The notes beneath the pieces are model-generated. The model made no database searches, was not told the DNA's origin, and saw only the letters and a program-made list of their open reading frames with translations. A program made the translations under genes and the position numbers. 22,047 nt of DNA from a virus: the IMG/VR virus record IMGVR_UViG_3300042470_000536, positions 1-22,047 of that record; one strand, 5' to 3'. The number at the start of each line of letters is the position of its first letter. Position 1 is the first letter of the stretch. Shown piece by piece: positions 1 to 7,386 of the stretch.

Positions 1-1
1 C

Positions 2-82
2 GCAGCCGTGCTCCTCGCCCGCGACAAGGGCTGGGACTGCTTTGAGGACGCCGCCGTCGACCTTGAGGAGGACGCCCAATGA
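2..82 (+). CDS. C-terminal end of an unknown small phage protein (partial)
   Basis: Only the last 26 codons are inside the window; the reading frame is open from base 2 to a TGA at 80-82. The stop overlaps the ATG of the next gene (ATGA), a spacing used throughout this operon, so it is very likely a real gene end. The visible residues include LLARDKGWDCFEDAA, which resembles the end of the next protein (IAERRGWDCYRTAEAP). The two may therefore be tandem paralogues. The acidic tail (DLEEDAQ) also encodes the GAGGAGG ribosome binding site of the following gene. Function is unknown. Confidence 0.6.
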   Translation, partial: AAVLLARDKGWDCFEDAAVDLEEDAQ

Positions 83-459
83 ACCTCCGCAAGGACCGAG
101 CCCTCGCCGCCGTCAAGGACGCAGGGCTCCCCCAGCACCACGTGGCCCGCCGGCTGCTCTCCGAGAGCGTCAGCCTGAACTGGGACATCGCCTGCGAGGC
201 CGCAGAGTGCATCGCCTACCTCTTCCGCGAGTACCGCGTGGCCGTCGAGGCGCGCGACGACGCCCGGGACGAGGCCGTGCGAAGCGTCAAGGGGCAGATG
301 GACCGCCTTGAGGACGCCATCCACGCCGCCCACGCCGAGCGCGATGCCGCCCGCCGTGACTTCTGCGAGATCCTCGCCCGCCACGAATCCGCCAAGACCC
401 CCCAGCGCATCGCCGAGCGGCGCGGCTGGGATTGCTACCGAACTGCGGAGGCCCCCTGA
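79..459 (+). CDS. small helical protein of unknown function
   Basis: A 126-residue protein that I do not recognise. The ATG at 79 overlaps the upstream stop and sits 7 bases after GAGGAGG (65-71), which supports this start. The middle (about residues 50-100) is rich in Arg, Asp, Glu and Ala with heptad-like spacing and is probably a long charged helix or coiled coil. The C-terminus carries the RGWDCY motif also seen at the end of the gene in front, suggesting a small paralogous family. It lies at the 5' edge of the packaging genes and could be an early or regulatory leftover; nothing in the sequence assigns a function. Confidence 0.7.
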   Translation: MNLRKDRALAAVKDAGLPQHHVARRLLSESVSLNWDIACEAAECIAYLFREYRVAVEARDDARDEAVRSVKGQMDRLEDAIHAAHAERDAARRDFCEILARHESAKTPQRIAERRGWDCYRTAEAP

Positions 460-478
460 CCGCGCTATGCTCCCGCGC

Positions 479-730
479 ATGGTACGACTGAGCAACTACG
501 CCGCCTTCAAGGCCGCCATCACCAAGGCCGTCGAGCAGCGCGGCTCCACCAGAGGCACCCTCGCACGCGAGATGGAGGCCAAGGGCATCCTCGCCGCACA
601 TACCGTCCGATGCCTCCTCGGCGGCCCAGGCACCCGCATCGGGCGCCGCAAGGCCACCTTCGACTCCGTCGTCAAGCTCGCCAAGGCCGCAGGCTTCGAC
701 CTCGCCCTCACCCCGAGGGACGAGCGGTAG
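479..730 (+). CDS. small helix-turn-helix-like protein, possible DNA-binding regulator
   Basis: Starting at the ATG at 479 the protein has 83 residues; an in-frame ATG at 467 would add four. Neither has a strong ribosome binding site (GGAG at 447-450 is far away). Residues about 20-75 look like a lambda-repressor/XRE-type helical bundle: TLAREMEAKGI, then AHTVRCLLGG where a recognition helix would lie, then FDSVVKLAKAAGFDLAL, which matches the usual last helix and the final LGxDLxL-like strand of that family. The protein is short, basic and just upstream of the terminase genes, so a role as a regulator or as a DNA-binding packaging accessory is possible. The family assignment is inferred from pattern only. 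Confidence 0.55.
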   Translation: MVRLSNYAAFKAAITKAVEQRGSTRGTLAREMEAKGILAAHTVRCLLGGPGTRIGRRKATFDSVVKLAKAAGFDLALTPRDER

Positions 731-749
731 CATGGGGCAGGAGGTGACA

Positions 750-1145
750 ATGCCCGACGAACCGCAGAATCCCGTGGGGGGGACTAGGGGGGTTGACCGT
801 GTGTCCCGCCGCGAGAACAGGCAGCACCTCCACGCCCTCGAGCAGGCCGTCTACAACGGCTGGCAGATCCCCCCGGACGCCGCAGCCGCCCTGCCCCGCG
901 AAATCCTCGCCATCGCCACCGACCCCAACTCAAGCCCCCGCGACCGCATCCGGGCGACCGAGCTGATCGCCACCCTGCGCCGCCAAGACTGCGAAGCCGC
1001 CATCGACCTCGACAAGATCCTGCGCCTCGACGCCGGCGCGGCCACCGAGAACCTGGCCTTCGTCGACCTCCCCGAAACCGCCCTCAAGGCCGTCGCCGAC
1101 ACCATCCGCGCACGACGATGCCCCGCAAAGCCTCGAAAGCGCTGA
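750..1145 (+). CDS. putative terminase small subunit
   Basis: The ATG at 750 is preceded by GGAGGTGA (740-747) at good spacing, so it is preferred over the in-frame ATG at 732; it gives 131 residues. A GTG at 801 behind a run of six G (787-792) is a third possibility. The protein is helical and basic, with the stretch PRDRIRATELIATLRRQD typical of the central helices of phage small terminase subunits, and a basic C-terminus (ARRCPAKPRKR). It overlaps the large terminase gene by 28 bases, the usual position for a small subunit, which recognises phage DNA and loads the large subunit. The N-terminal DNA-binding helix-turn-helix is not obvious, so the assignment rests mainly on position, size and composition. 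Confidence 0.55.
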   Translation: MPDEPQNPVGGTRGVDRVSRRENRQHLHALEQAVYNGWQIPPDAAAALPREILAIATDPNSSPRDRIRATELIATLRRQDCEAAIDLDKILRLDAGAATENLAFVDLPETALKAVADTIRARRCPAKPRKR

Positions 1146-2563
1146 CCCCGCCCGAGGCCATTCAGGGGGCGCGCGACGACCCCGTCGACTTCCTCGCCCT
1201 CATGCTCGAGCGGCGAGCCGCCGACCTGCAGGAGGAGCTCATCCTCCACGCCGCAGACCACGAGTCGTGGTACGCCGAGCTCCCCCGCGGCCACGCCAAG
1301 ACCTCAACCCTCACCTACCTCGCCGCCTGGTGGCTCGGGCACCGCCCGTCCACCCGCCTGAAGCTCATCGGCTCAAACGACGACGGCGCGGCCGCCACCA
1401 GCCGCTTCCTGCGCGACATCATCCGCAGCCCCCGCTACCGGGCCGTCTTCCCCCACGTCGCCCTGAAGCCCGGGGAGGACACCGTCATGGCCTGGAGCGT
1501 CACCGCACCCGGCCTCCCCGCCCGCCGCGACCCCTCCGTGCAGGCGTCAGGCGTCTTCGGCCGCACGGGTGGCCGCGCCGACATCCTCTGGCTCGACGAC
1601 ATCTGCGACCTCCGCAACGCCGTGCTGCAGCCGGCCTTGCGCGCCCAGGTCAAGGAGGCCGTCGCCAACATCTGGCTCCCCATGCTCGACCCGTCCTCGC
1701 CGCACCCCACGCGGCTCTGGCGGTCGGCGACCCCCTTCCACACCGACGACATCACCGCCGACTGGCGCCGCGAATGCGCCCGGGACGGCACCCTCCTGCG
1801 CCGGCCCTGCGTCGGCACCGAGAGCCCCTGGCCCGAGGTCTTCACCCGCAAGGTGCTTGAGCAGAAGCGCCGCGACTTCGGGCCGATGGCCTACGCCCGC
1901 GCCTACGAACTCGTCCCCCTCTCCTCCGACCTCCTCGTCTTCCGCCCGGAGTGGATCAAGTTCCACACGGAACTGCCCTTGGGCTGCCGCACCGTGGCCG
2001 CCATCGACTGGGGCTACGGCCGCCGCCGGCAGGACCGCGACGACCCCGACTGGTCGGTCTGCATCGTGGGGGAGGTGTCGATGGAACGCAACCTGCACCT
2101 GACCGACGTCCTGCGCGTGCGCGAGTCGTTCCCCGAGTTCGCCCGCCTCGCCCGCGAGCTCGTCGAGCGCCGTGGCGCGGCGATGGTCCTCGCTGAGGCC
2201 AACGGCCCGCAGAAGGGCGTCTTTGACCAGTTCCGGGAGGCCTGCCGCCAGCCCGTGGTGGCCGTTGAGCGCTCGACCGACAAGCACCTGCGCGCCGCCG
2301 CCAGCCAGCCCTTCGTGGCCGCAGGCAAGCTGTCCTTCCCACAAGGACAGAATGGCCAGGTCGCCCAGGCCTTCGCCCCGGTCGTGGACGAGATGCTCTC
2401 CTTCCCCGCCGGGAGCCACGACGACTGCGTCGACTGCGTGGTCGACCTCTGCACGCTCGCCGCGCAGGGGGCCATCGTTTCTCAGGGCGGGGCCATGACC
2501 GTCGCCACGCGCGCCGAGCGCATCTTCGGCAACCGAGGCATCAAGCGGCGGATGTTCGCCTGA
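1118..2563 (+). CDS. terL: terminase large subunit (packaging ATPase and nuclease)
   Basis: A 481-residue protein with the full set of large terminase motifs. It powers DNA translocation into the prohead through the portal and cuts the packaged DNA. The ATPase domain has a Walker A-like RGHAKTS (residues 57-63), a Walker B WLDD (158-161) and the coupling motif SATPFHTDD (203-211). The C-terminal RNase H-like nuclease shows AIDWGYG (Asp297), LAEANG (Glu360) and SHDDCVD (433-439), which would supply the metal-binding acids. Length and domain order are normal for the family. The start overlaps the previous gene, implying coupled translation; no strong ribosome binding site is visible. The Walker A lacks the usual second Gly before Lys, as in many phage enzymes of this kind. 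Confidence 0.95.
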   Translation: MPRKASKALTPPEAIQGARDDPVDFLALMLERRAADLQEELILHAADHESWYAELPRGHAKTSTLTYLAAWWLGHRPSTRLKLIGSNDDGAAATSRFLRDIIRSPRYRAVFPHVALKPGEDTVMAWSVTAPGLPARRDPSVQASGVFGRTGGRADILWLDDICDLRNAVLQPALRAQVKEAVANIWLPMLDPSSPHPTRLWRSATPFHTDDITADWRRECARDGTLLRRPCVGTESPWPEVFTRKVLEQKRRDFGPMAYARAYELVPLSSDLLVFRPEWIKFHTELPLGCRTVAAIDWGYGRRRQDRDDPDWSVCIVGEVSMERNLHLTDVLRVRESFPEFARLARELVERRGAAMVLAEANGPQKGVFDQFREACRQPVVAVERSTDKHLRAAASQPFVAAGKLSFPQGQNGQVAQAFAPVVDEMLSFPAGSHDDCVDCVVDLCTLAAQGAIVSQGGAMTVATRAERIFGNRGIKRRMFA

Positions 2564-2586
2564 GCACCGTTAGACTGAGGGGCAAC

Positions 2587-4074
2587 ATGGCCGACGCCAA
2601 GAGCAACCCCATCATGCCGAACGCCATCCCGGGCACGGGCCTCCCGCCCGCCCGCCGGCCGCGCAAGGCACCGCCCGCCCCCGCGCAGCGCGGACCCACC
2701 ACCCCGCTCGCCATCCCGGTCGAGGTGCAGCGCTCCTACTTCCGCACCGCCAGCCTGATGCTGCGGAACTCGAGCCTCGCCTACAGGATCGACCCCAACT
2801 ACCAGGCGATGATGCGCGCCGACGCGGACATCGAGGGCGTCCTGCGCTCCCTCCTCGTCACGCTCGCGGGCCTCGAGTGGGCCATCGTCCCCGACGACGA
2901 GGAGAACCCCCGCCTCGTCGCCCTCGCCGACCGCCTCACCGAGATCGTCCGCGACATCCCCCGCCGCAGCGACCTCTTCCGCCACCTGCACGAGGCCGTC
3001 TGGTACGGCGTCAGCGCCGCCAACCTCGTCTACGAGCGCGACCCCGTCCTCGGCGTGCGCGTCAAGGAGTGGGTGCCGTTCGCCGCCGACACCCTCGCCT
3101 TCGACCAGTACGGCAACCTCGCCATGCGCGTGGGCAGCGCGTACATCAACGAGCCCTCCGTCACCGACCTCGGCTTCGACAGCCTCGTCCACCTGTTCGA
3201 CGAGAACGAGCGCCGCGCCGTCATCCTGCACCGGGTCTTCACCGCGGCCCCGAACTTCATCGACCCGAACACCAGCGAGGCCGTCTACCGCGGCATCGGC
3301 GCGCGGGACGTGTGCTGGTACATCTGGCTCCTCAAGCAGGAGATCCTGCAGAACGCCGCCGCCTACGCCGAGCGCTACGCGCTGGGCATCCGCGTCGGCT
3401 ACTACCCCTCGGGCAACGACGCGGCCAAGAACGAGATGCTCACGGTCCTGCAGAACCTGGTGAACGACAACTCCGTCGTCCTCCCCCGCACCGGGCCGAA
3501 CGAGAGCTTCTACGACATCGACATCAAGGACGCCAACGCCGGCCGCGCCCAGATCTTCATGGATCTCGTCAACTGGTGCAGCGGCAAGCTCAAGGAGGCG
3601 ATCCTGGGGCAGTCGCTCTCGAGCGAGGCCGGGTCAACGGGCCTGGGCTCCGGGGTCGCCGACCTCCACGCAGACACCCTCTCGCGCGTCATCCGCTACC
3701 ACGCCGACGCCATGAGCGAGTCGTTCACGACCGACTTCCTGCGCGTCGTGGCGGGCATCCTCGGCGCGAGCGAGTCCGAGGCCCGGTCGATCAAGTTCCG
3801 CTTCGCGCCCGAGCGCCCGAACGTCAAGGAGCGCCTCGAGGCCGTGCAGGCCTTCACCCAGATGGGCGGCCGCGTGAGCGAGCGCGAGGTGCGCGACCTC
3901 CTCGGCCTCTCCGAGCCCCAGGACGGCGAGGCCGTCCTCGGCGGCGGTCAGGCGGGTGGCAGCGGGGCCAACCCCCTCGCGGCCCTCTTGGGGCAAGGGA
4001 ACGAGCCTGACGAGGGCGAGGAACCCGCCCCCGAAGCACCCAAGGTCGTGGCCCTCCGCAAGCGCAAGCGATGA
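2587..4074 (+). CDS. portal protein, DUF935 / Mu gp29 type
   Basis: A 495-residue protein that would form the dodecameric ring at one capsid vertex through which DNA passes. The segment LLVTLAGLEWAIVPDDEE (about residues 87-104) and especially ILGQSLSSEAGSTGLGSG (from residue 339) followed by helical LHADTLSRVIRYHADAM are characteristic of the DUF935 portal family, to which Mu gp29 belongs. The first 45 residues are rich in Pro, Ala and Arg and the C-terminus is acidic then basic; both are probably flexible. The start is supported by GAGGGG (2577-2582). It follows the terminase by 23 bases, and its stop overlaps the next start by ATGA. The motif TTAGACT (2570-2576) just upstream may be a promoter -10 element. 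Confidence 0.9.
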   Translation: MADAKSNPIMPNAIPGTGLPPARRPRKAPPAPAQRGPTTPLAIPVEVQRSYFRTASLMLRNSSLAYRIDPNYQAMMRADADIEGVLRSLLVTLAGLEWAIVPDDEENPRLVALADRLTEIVRDIPRRSDLFRHLHEAVWYGVSAANLVYERDPVLGVRVKEWVPFAADTLAFDQYGNLAMRVGSAYINEPSVTDLGFDSLVHLFDENERRAVILHRVFTAAPNFIDPNTSEAVYRGIGARDVCWYIWLLKQEILQNAAAYAERYALGIRVGYYPSGNDAAKNEMLTVLQNLVNDNSVVLPRTGPNESFYDIDIKDANAGRAQIFMDLVNWCSGKLKEAILGQSLSSEAGSTGLGSGVADLHADTLSRVIRYHADAMSESFTTDFLRVVAGILGASESEARSIKFRFAPERPNVKERLEAVQAFTQMGGRVSEREVRDLLGLSEPQDGEAVLGGGQAGGSGANPLAALLGQGNEPDEGEEPAPEAPKVVALRKRKR

Positions 4075-5159
4075 AGCGACCCGCGCTCGACAAGCACCTG
4101 CGCCGCGTCCTGCGCGAGGCGCAGCAGTCGTACCGCCAAGCCCTCGCCGCCCAGGTGCGCGGGCAGGACGACCCCGCCCTCTGGGATGCCTTCTCCGAGG
4201 CCACCAGCGCCCTCCTGCTTGCCTCCTGGCTCGCCGGGGCGCGGCAGACCGTCACCAAGGCCCGCATCCCCGACAAGGCCGTCGAGGGGATGCTCGAGGA
4301 CGGGGACGCCGTCACCTTCGCCGCCCTGCCCGCCCTGAAGCTCGACGGCTTCGGCGGGGAGGCCATGAAGCCCATCGCCGACTGGTTCCGCCGGCGCGTC
4401 CCCATCAGCCGCAAGGACTGGGAGGTGCTCGTCGAGGCCGCCCGCCGCAGCGCCCGCGAGGTGGGGGACCACGAGCGCCAGAACGCCCTGATCGACCTCC
4501 GCAAGCGCAGCCCCTTGCTGGACGGCCTCTTGCGCGGCGTCCTGTCGCGCCCAAACGCCACGGGCGGCATCTCGGCCGTGAAACGGATCGTAAGCGATAC
4601 GTTCTTCGTGACGGCCCTCAGCCCCGGCCAGACGGCCAAGGTGCAGGAGCTCATCGCCCGGGTGATCGAGGAGCGCCCCGGCAAGAGCGTGGTGGGCAAG
4701 GAGATCAAGGCGATGAACCTAGGGGACTTCGTCACCACGGCGCAGGTGCGCCTGGGGGTCGAGCTCTCAAGCGCGCGCCTGGAGACCGTGCTCAGAACGA
4801 ACACGAACCGGGCGGCCACGGAGGGTGCGGCCGAAGTGCTGCGCGACGAGCGCGTGCAGGCCTTCGTGCCGCTGGTCGAGTACAGCGCGACCAAGGACAG
4901 CCGAACCCGCCCGACGCATCGTGCGTTGGATGGCTACATTGGCACGATGGCAGACTTCGACCGCATGGGAATCACGCCCCCAACAGGGTTTTCTTGTCGC
5001 TGCGCGCTGATCCCGGTGTCGGCGTCGGACGCGATGGACAACGGCTGGACGCTCCCGAACGGGACGCTCGACTACCAGGCGATCAGGGCGCACAACGGCG
5101 CGCGGCAGGGCGTGATCGACCGCCGCGAGATCCCCGATCCCGGCTTCGTGAATGCGTAG
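4071..5159 (+). CDS. minor head protein, Mu gp30 / SPP1 gp7 family
   Basis: A 362-residue head morphogenesis protein, usually present in a few copies inside the capsid and bound to the portal. The diagnostic C-terminal part is present: DSRTRPTHRALDG (residues 276-288), then PPTGFSCRC (303-311), the conserved Cys/Arg-rich end of the SPP1 gp7-like domain. The N-terminal two thirds are helical and basic. It overlaps the portal gene by four bases (ATGA), and the portal-minor head order is the standard one. No ribosome binding site is evident, so translation is probably coupled to the portal gene. No ADP-ribosyltransferase or peptidase extension is visible after the core domain. Confidence 0.88.
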   Translation: MKRPALDKHLRRVLREAQQSYRQALAAQVRGQDDPALWDAFSEATSALLLASWLAGARQTVTKARIPDKAVEGMLEDGDAVTFAALPALKLDGFGGEAMKPIADWFRRRVPISRKDWEVLVEAARRSAREVGDHERQNALIDLRKRSPLLDGLLRGVLSRPNATGGISAVKRIVSDTFFVTALSPGQTAKVQELIARVIEERPGKSVVGKEIKAMNLGDFVTTAQVRLGVELSSARLETVLRTNTNRAATEGAAEVLRDERVQAFVPLVEYSATKDSRTRPTHRALDGYIGTMADFDRMGITPPTGFSCRCALIPVSASDAMDNGWTLPNGTLDYQAIRAHNGARQGVIDRREIPDPGFVNA

Positions 5160-5180
5160 ACCACAAGGAGGAACGCTACG

Positions 5181-6236
5181 ATGGGCGGCATGAGCACCCG
5201 GAACGAGATCAAGGCGCGGCTGGGCATCCTCGCGGAACCGAAGACGGCGATGGCCCGCCCCGGCGCGAAGGCGAAGATGGCTACCTCATACGAGTCCGAC
5301 AATCAACTGTACGACCGAGTCATGCCGAGCATCATTGAGATGAATCAGTTTGTCTCGTTGCGTATTCCTAGTGTCCAAAGCAGTCTGAAGGAAACAGCGA
5401 CAGCCGCCAAAAGAGCGGCTGCGTTTGGGGAGAAGATTTTGAAAGAGCGCGCGGCAAGTCCAGAGATGCTTCGTGAGCTTGATCGGTTGGTTTCGGTGGT
5501 GAAGGCCCAGTACGGATATCGCATTACGCAGCGCGGAGCATCGTTCTCCCGCCCCGGCGCGAAGGCGAAGATGGCGTATCGCCATGCTGATGCGTCTATG
5601 TGGTCTGATGTCCGTCGATCCTTTGATTCCGAACAGGAAGCAGAACAATGGCTTGCGCGTCAGGGATGGAAGCGGAGGCGCGTAAACACCGATGGCGAAA
5701 TCGAATATGCGAAGAACGGTGCGCTTGCATATGTCTACACCGACGAACTTTCAGAACCGCGTATCCGCATGAAGGGCGGAATGACATATTCAAGTCGAAA
5801 TGCTTCCCGCCCCGGCGCGAAGGCGAAGATGGATCTGACGGACGTCCAGCGCAAGGCCGGATACAAGTGGCGCGTGGCCTACACCCGGCAGCTCGGCAAG
5901 GATCAGTACCTCGGCGGCCCGCCCGTCACGATGCAGGACGACCTGCTCTTCGCAACCGAGAGCGCGGCACGCCAATGGGCCGACACCATGCTCAAGAAGG
6001 GCTGGTTCAAGGGACAAGGCGGCGGCCCTGAGAAGATCCTCAAGGCCACGGTGCTCATGGCCTCCCGCATTGGCGCGAAGTCCACCCACGCTGCCGCCGA
6101 CAAGCCCGGTCGCAAGGTCATGGCCGAGTCCGACCCCGCCGTCAGCGCCAAGATCCGCAAGCTCATGGCCGAGGGCAAGCCCCAGAAGCAGGCCGTCGCA
6201 ATCGCGCTCGACATGAAGCGCCGAGGAGAAATCTGA
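5181..6236 (+). CDS. modular basic protein of unknown function built from linker-separated cassettes
   Basis: A 351-residue protein that I do not recognise as a whole. AGGAGG at 5166-5171 supports the ATG at 5181. It is built from modules joined by a repeated linker RPGAKAKM: a short head (residues 1-25), linker, a helical module (about 34-122), linker, a small alpha/beta module (about 132-208), linker, a second small module (about 218-294), then degenerate linkers (SRIGAK, KPGRKVMA) and a helical tail with GKPQKQAVAIALDMKRRGEI. The two small modules resemble each other (FDSEQEAEQWLARQGW against FATESAARQWADTMLKKGW). The first two cassettes are about 52-53% G+C by hand count, clearly below the flanks. 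Its position after the minor head gene suggests an internal or accessory head protein; the basic linkers could bind DNA or be protease sites. Both roles are inference. Confidence 0.75.
   Translation: MGGMSTRNEIKARLGILAEPKTAMARPGAKAKMATSYESDNQLYDRVMPSIIEMNQFVSLRIPSVQSSLKETATAAKRAAAFGEKILKERAASPEMLRELDRLVSVVKAQYGYRITQRGASFSRPGAKAKMAYRHADASMWSDVRRSFDSEQEAEQWLARQGWKRRRVNTDGEIEYAKNGALAYVYTDELSEPRIRMKGGMTYSSRNASRPGAKAKMDLTDVQRKAGYKWRVAYTRQLGKDQYLGGPPVTMQDDLLFATESAARQWADTMLKKGWFKGQGGGPEKILKATVLMASRIGAKSTHAAADKPGRKVMAESDPAVSAKIRKLMAEGKPQKQAVAIALDMKRRGEI
5254..5280 (+). repeat. linker repeat, copy 1 of 3
   Basis: A 27-base direct repeat beginning CCCGCCCCGG and ending GAAGATGG, encoding the RPGAKAKM linker. 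It is identical to the copies at 5548-5574 and 5806-5832. It lies at the 5' edge of the first A+T-richer cassette. Confidence 0.95.
5548..5574 (+). repeat. linker repeat, copy 2 of 3
   Basis: Exact 27-base copy of the repeat at 5254-5280, 294 bases downstream (98 codons) and in the same reading frame. It separates the helical cassette from the first small alpha/beta cassette. Confidence 0.95.
5806..5832 (+). repeat. linker repeat, copy 3 of 3
   Basis: Exact 27-base copy, 258 bases after copy 2 (86 codons) and in frame. Base composition returns toward that of the surrounding genes after this copy. Confidence 0.95.
6064..6080 (+). repeat. degenerate fourth linker repeat
   Basis: CCCGCATTGGCGCGAAG matches the first 17 bases of the linker repeat at 14 positions and encodes SRIGAK. 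It begins exactly 258 bases after copy 3, the same spacing as copies 2 to 3, so it probably marks the end of an older, diverged module. Confidence 0.6.
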
Positions 6237-6237
6237 C

Positions 6238-7386
6238 ATGGCACAGGCGATTCTTTCCACTGGCGTTCCCGCTTACTCGCTGCTTGACTACACGGCGGCC
6301 AGCGCGTCGTACGGCTCCGTGGCGCCCACCGCCACCAAGCCCACCACCGGAGTCATCTACGATTCCCCCAACACTGCGCCCAGCCTGCTGCGCGTGCTGC
6401 CCTTCAGCAGCGTCAACAACGCCACCGGGGTCGGAGTGCGAGTGGTCGGATGGACCGTGGGCTACATCCCGAAGCGGTACACCAACCTCCTGACCTACAG
6501 CCAAGCCTTCGACGACGCAGCGTGGACCAAGAGCGAGATCACCTGCACCGGAGGATCGGTCAACGCAGAAATCGCGCCCGATGGGACGCTGACCGCCGAC
6601 GTCCTCCTTGAGACCACCAACAACGCTGACCACAAGGCATACCGAGACCAGGGCAGCACGAGCTGGACAACGGGAGCGCATACCTTCTCCGTGTACCTGA
6701 AGGGCGGCAAGGGCAGGACGCACGCGACCGTCTGCTGCGGAAACGGCCCAGGCGGCCCGTACTACGCGGTCACCATCAACCTCTCCACCGGAGCGGTGAC
6801 CCAGGTTGATCGGCAGGACAGCGGCAATCCCGCCACCCTCGGGACCACGTCCAATGCCGTGACCGATGCCGGGAACGGATGGTGGCGGGTCGCCATCACC
6901 ACGAACGCCGTGCAGTTCTACCTGCTGGCTCCCAGCAACACCGCCACGCCAGTCACCGGATCGAGCTGGGGATTCGGCGTCTACGCCGGCAACGCCAGCA
7001 ACGGGATGGTGGCATGGGGCGCGCAGCTTGAATGGGGATCGACCGCCTCCCCGTACGCAGCGACCACCGCCGCGGCGGTCACGGCCGTCGACTCGACGGT
7101 GGCGGCGACTCCGACGTGGTTCTCCACGATCCTCGGCGACTTCACGCTCATCTATTCAACGGGCACGGTCCCGAGCACGGTCGTGAACAACAACGCGACC
7201 TACATCTTCAGCAACATGACCCAGGTGGCGATCAGCCCCGATGCAAGCCTGTACCAGCCTGCCGTCGTGACGGCCACCGACCTGGGGACGGCATCCGTGC
7301 TGATCGACACCATCGGCCACCAGATCGTGCAGCTCCAGTTCAAGGCAAACAGCGGGAACATGGGCGCCTTCTGGTGCTCCATCTGA
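6238..7386 (+). CDS. lectin-like virion protein, possible head fibre or decoration protein
   Basis: A 382-residue beta-rich protein with a Ser/Thr/Asn/Gly-heavy composition typical of phage surface proteins. GAGGAG (6223-6228) supports the start. Residues about 85-265 form a module starting NLLTYSQAFDDAAWTK and ending MVAWGAQLEWGS. This pattern recurs in phage tail spikes and fibres, is usually followed by a jelly-roll or concanavalin-like fold, and is present again in the next protein. No catalytic motif is seen. It sits between minor head and protease genes, so it may decorate the capsid rather than the tail. Its stop overlaps the next start (TGATG), implying paired synthesis with the esterase-like protein. 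Confidence 0.7.
   Translation: MAQAILSTGVPAYSLLDYTAASASYGSVAPTATKPTTGVIYDSPNTAPSLLRVLPFSSVNNATGVGVRVVGWTVGYIPKRYTNLLTYSQAFDDAAWTKSEITCTGGSVNAEIAPDGTLTADVLLETTNNADHKAYRDQGSTSWTTGAHTFSVYLKGGKGRTHATVCCGNGPGGPYYAVTINLSTGAVTQVDRQDSGNPATLGTTSNAVTDAGNGWWRVAITTNAVQFYLLAPSNTATPVTGSSWGFGVYAGNASNGMVAWGAQLEWGSTASPYAATTAAAVTAVDSTVAATPTWFSTILGDFTLIYSTGTVPSTVVNNNATYIFSNMTQVAISPDASLYQPAVVTATDLGTASVLIDTIGHQIVQLQFKANSGNMGAFWCSI

Noticed and set aside
308-478. Earlier start for the helix-turn-helix-like gene
   Set aside because: The sequence before 467 overlaps the preceding gene and is Pro/Ser/Ala-rich shadow.
3956-5338. 460-codon + strand open frame across portal and minor head genes
   Set aside because: Pro/Arg/Gly-rich shadow of two genes with clear family motifs.
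5254-5832. CRISPR-like array from three identical repeats
   Set aside because: The repeats are in frame within a coding gene, spacers are 231-267 bases long and no cas gene is present.
7032-7385. Extended N-terminus for the esterase-like protein
   Set aside because: This part overlaps the previous gene in another frame and reads as Arg/His-rich shadow sequence; the ATG at 7386 with TGATG overlap fits the operon style.
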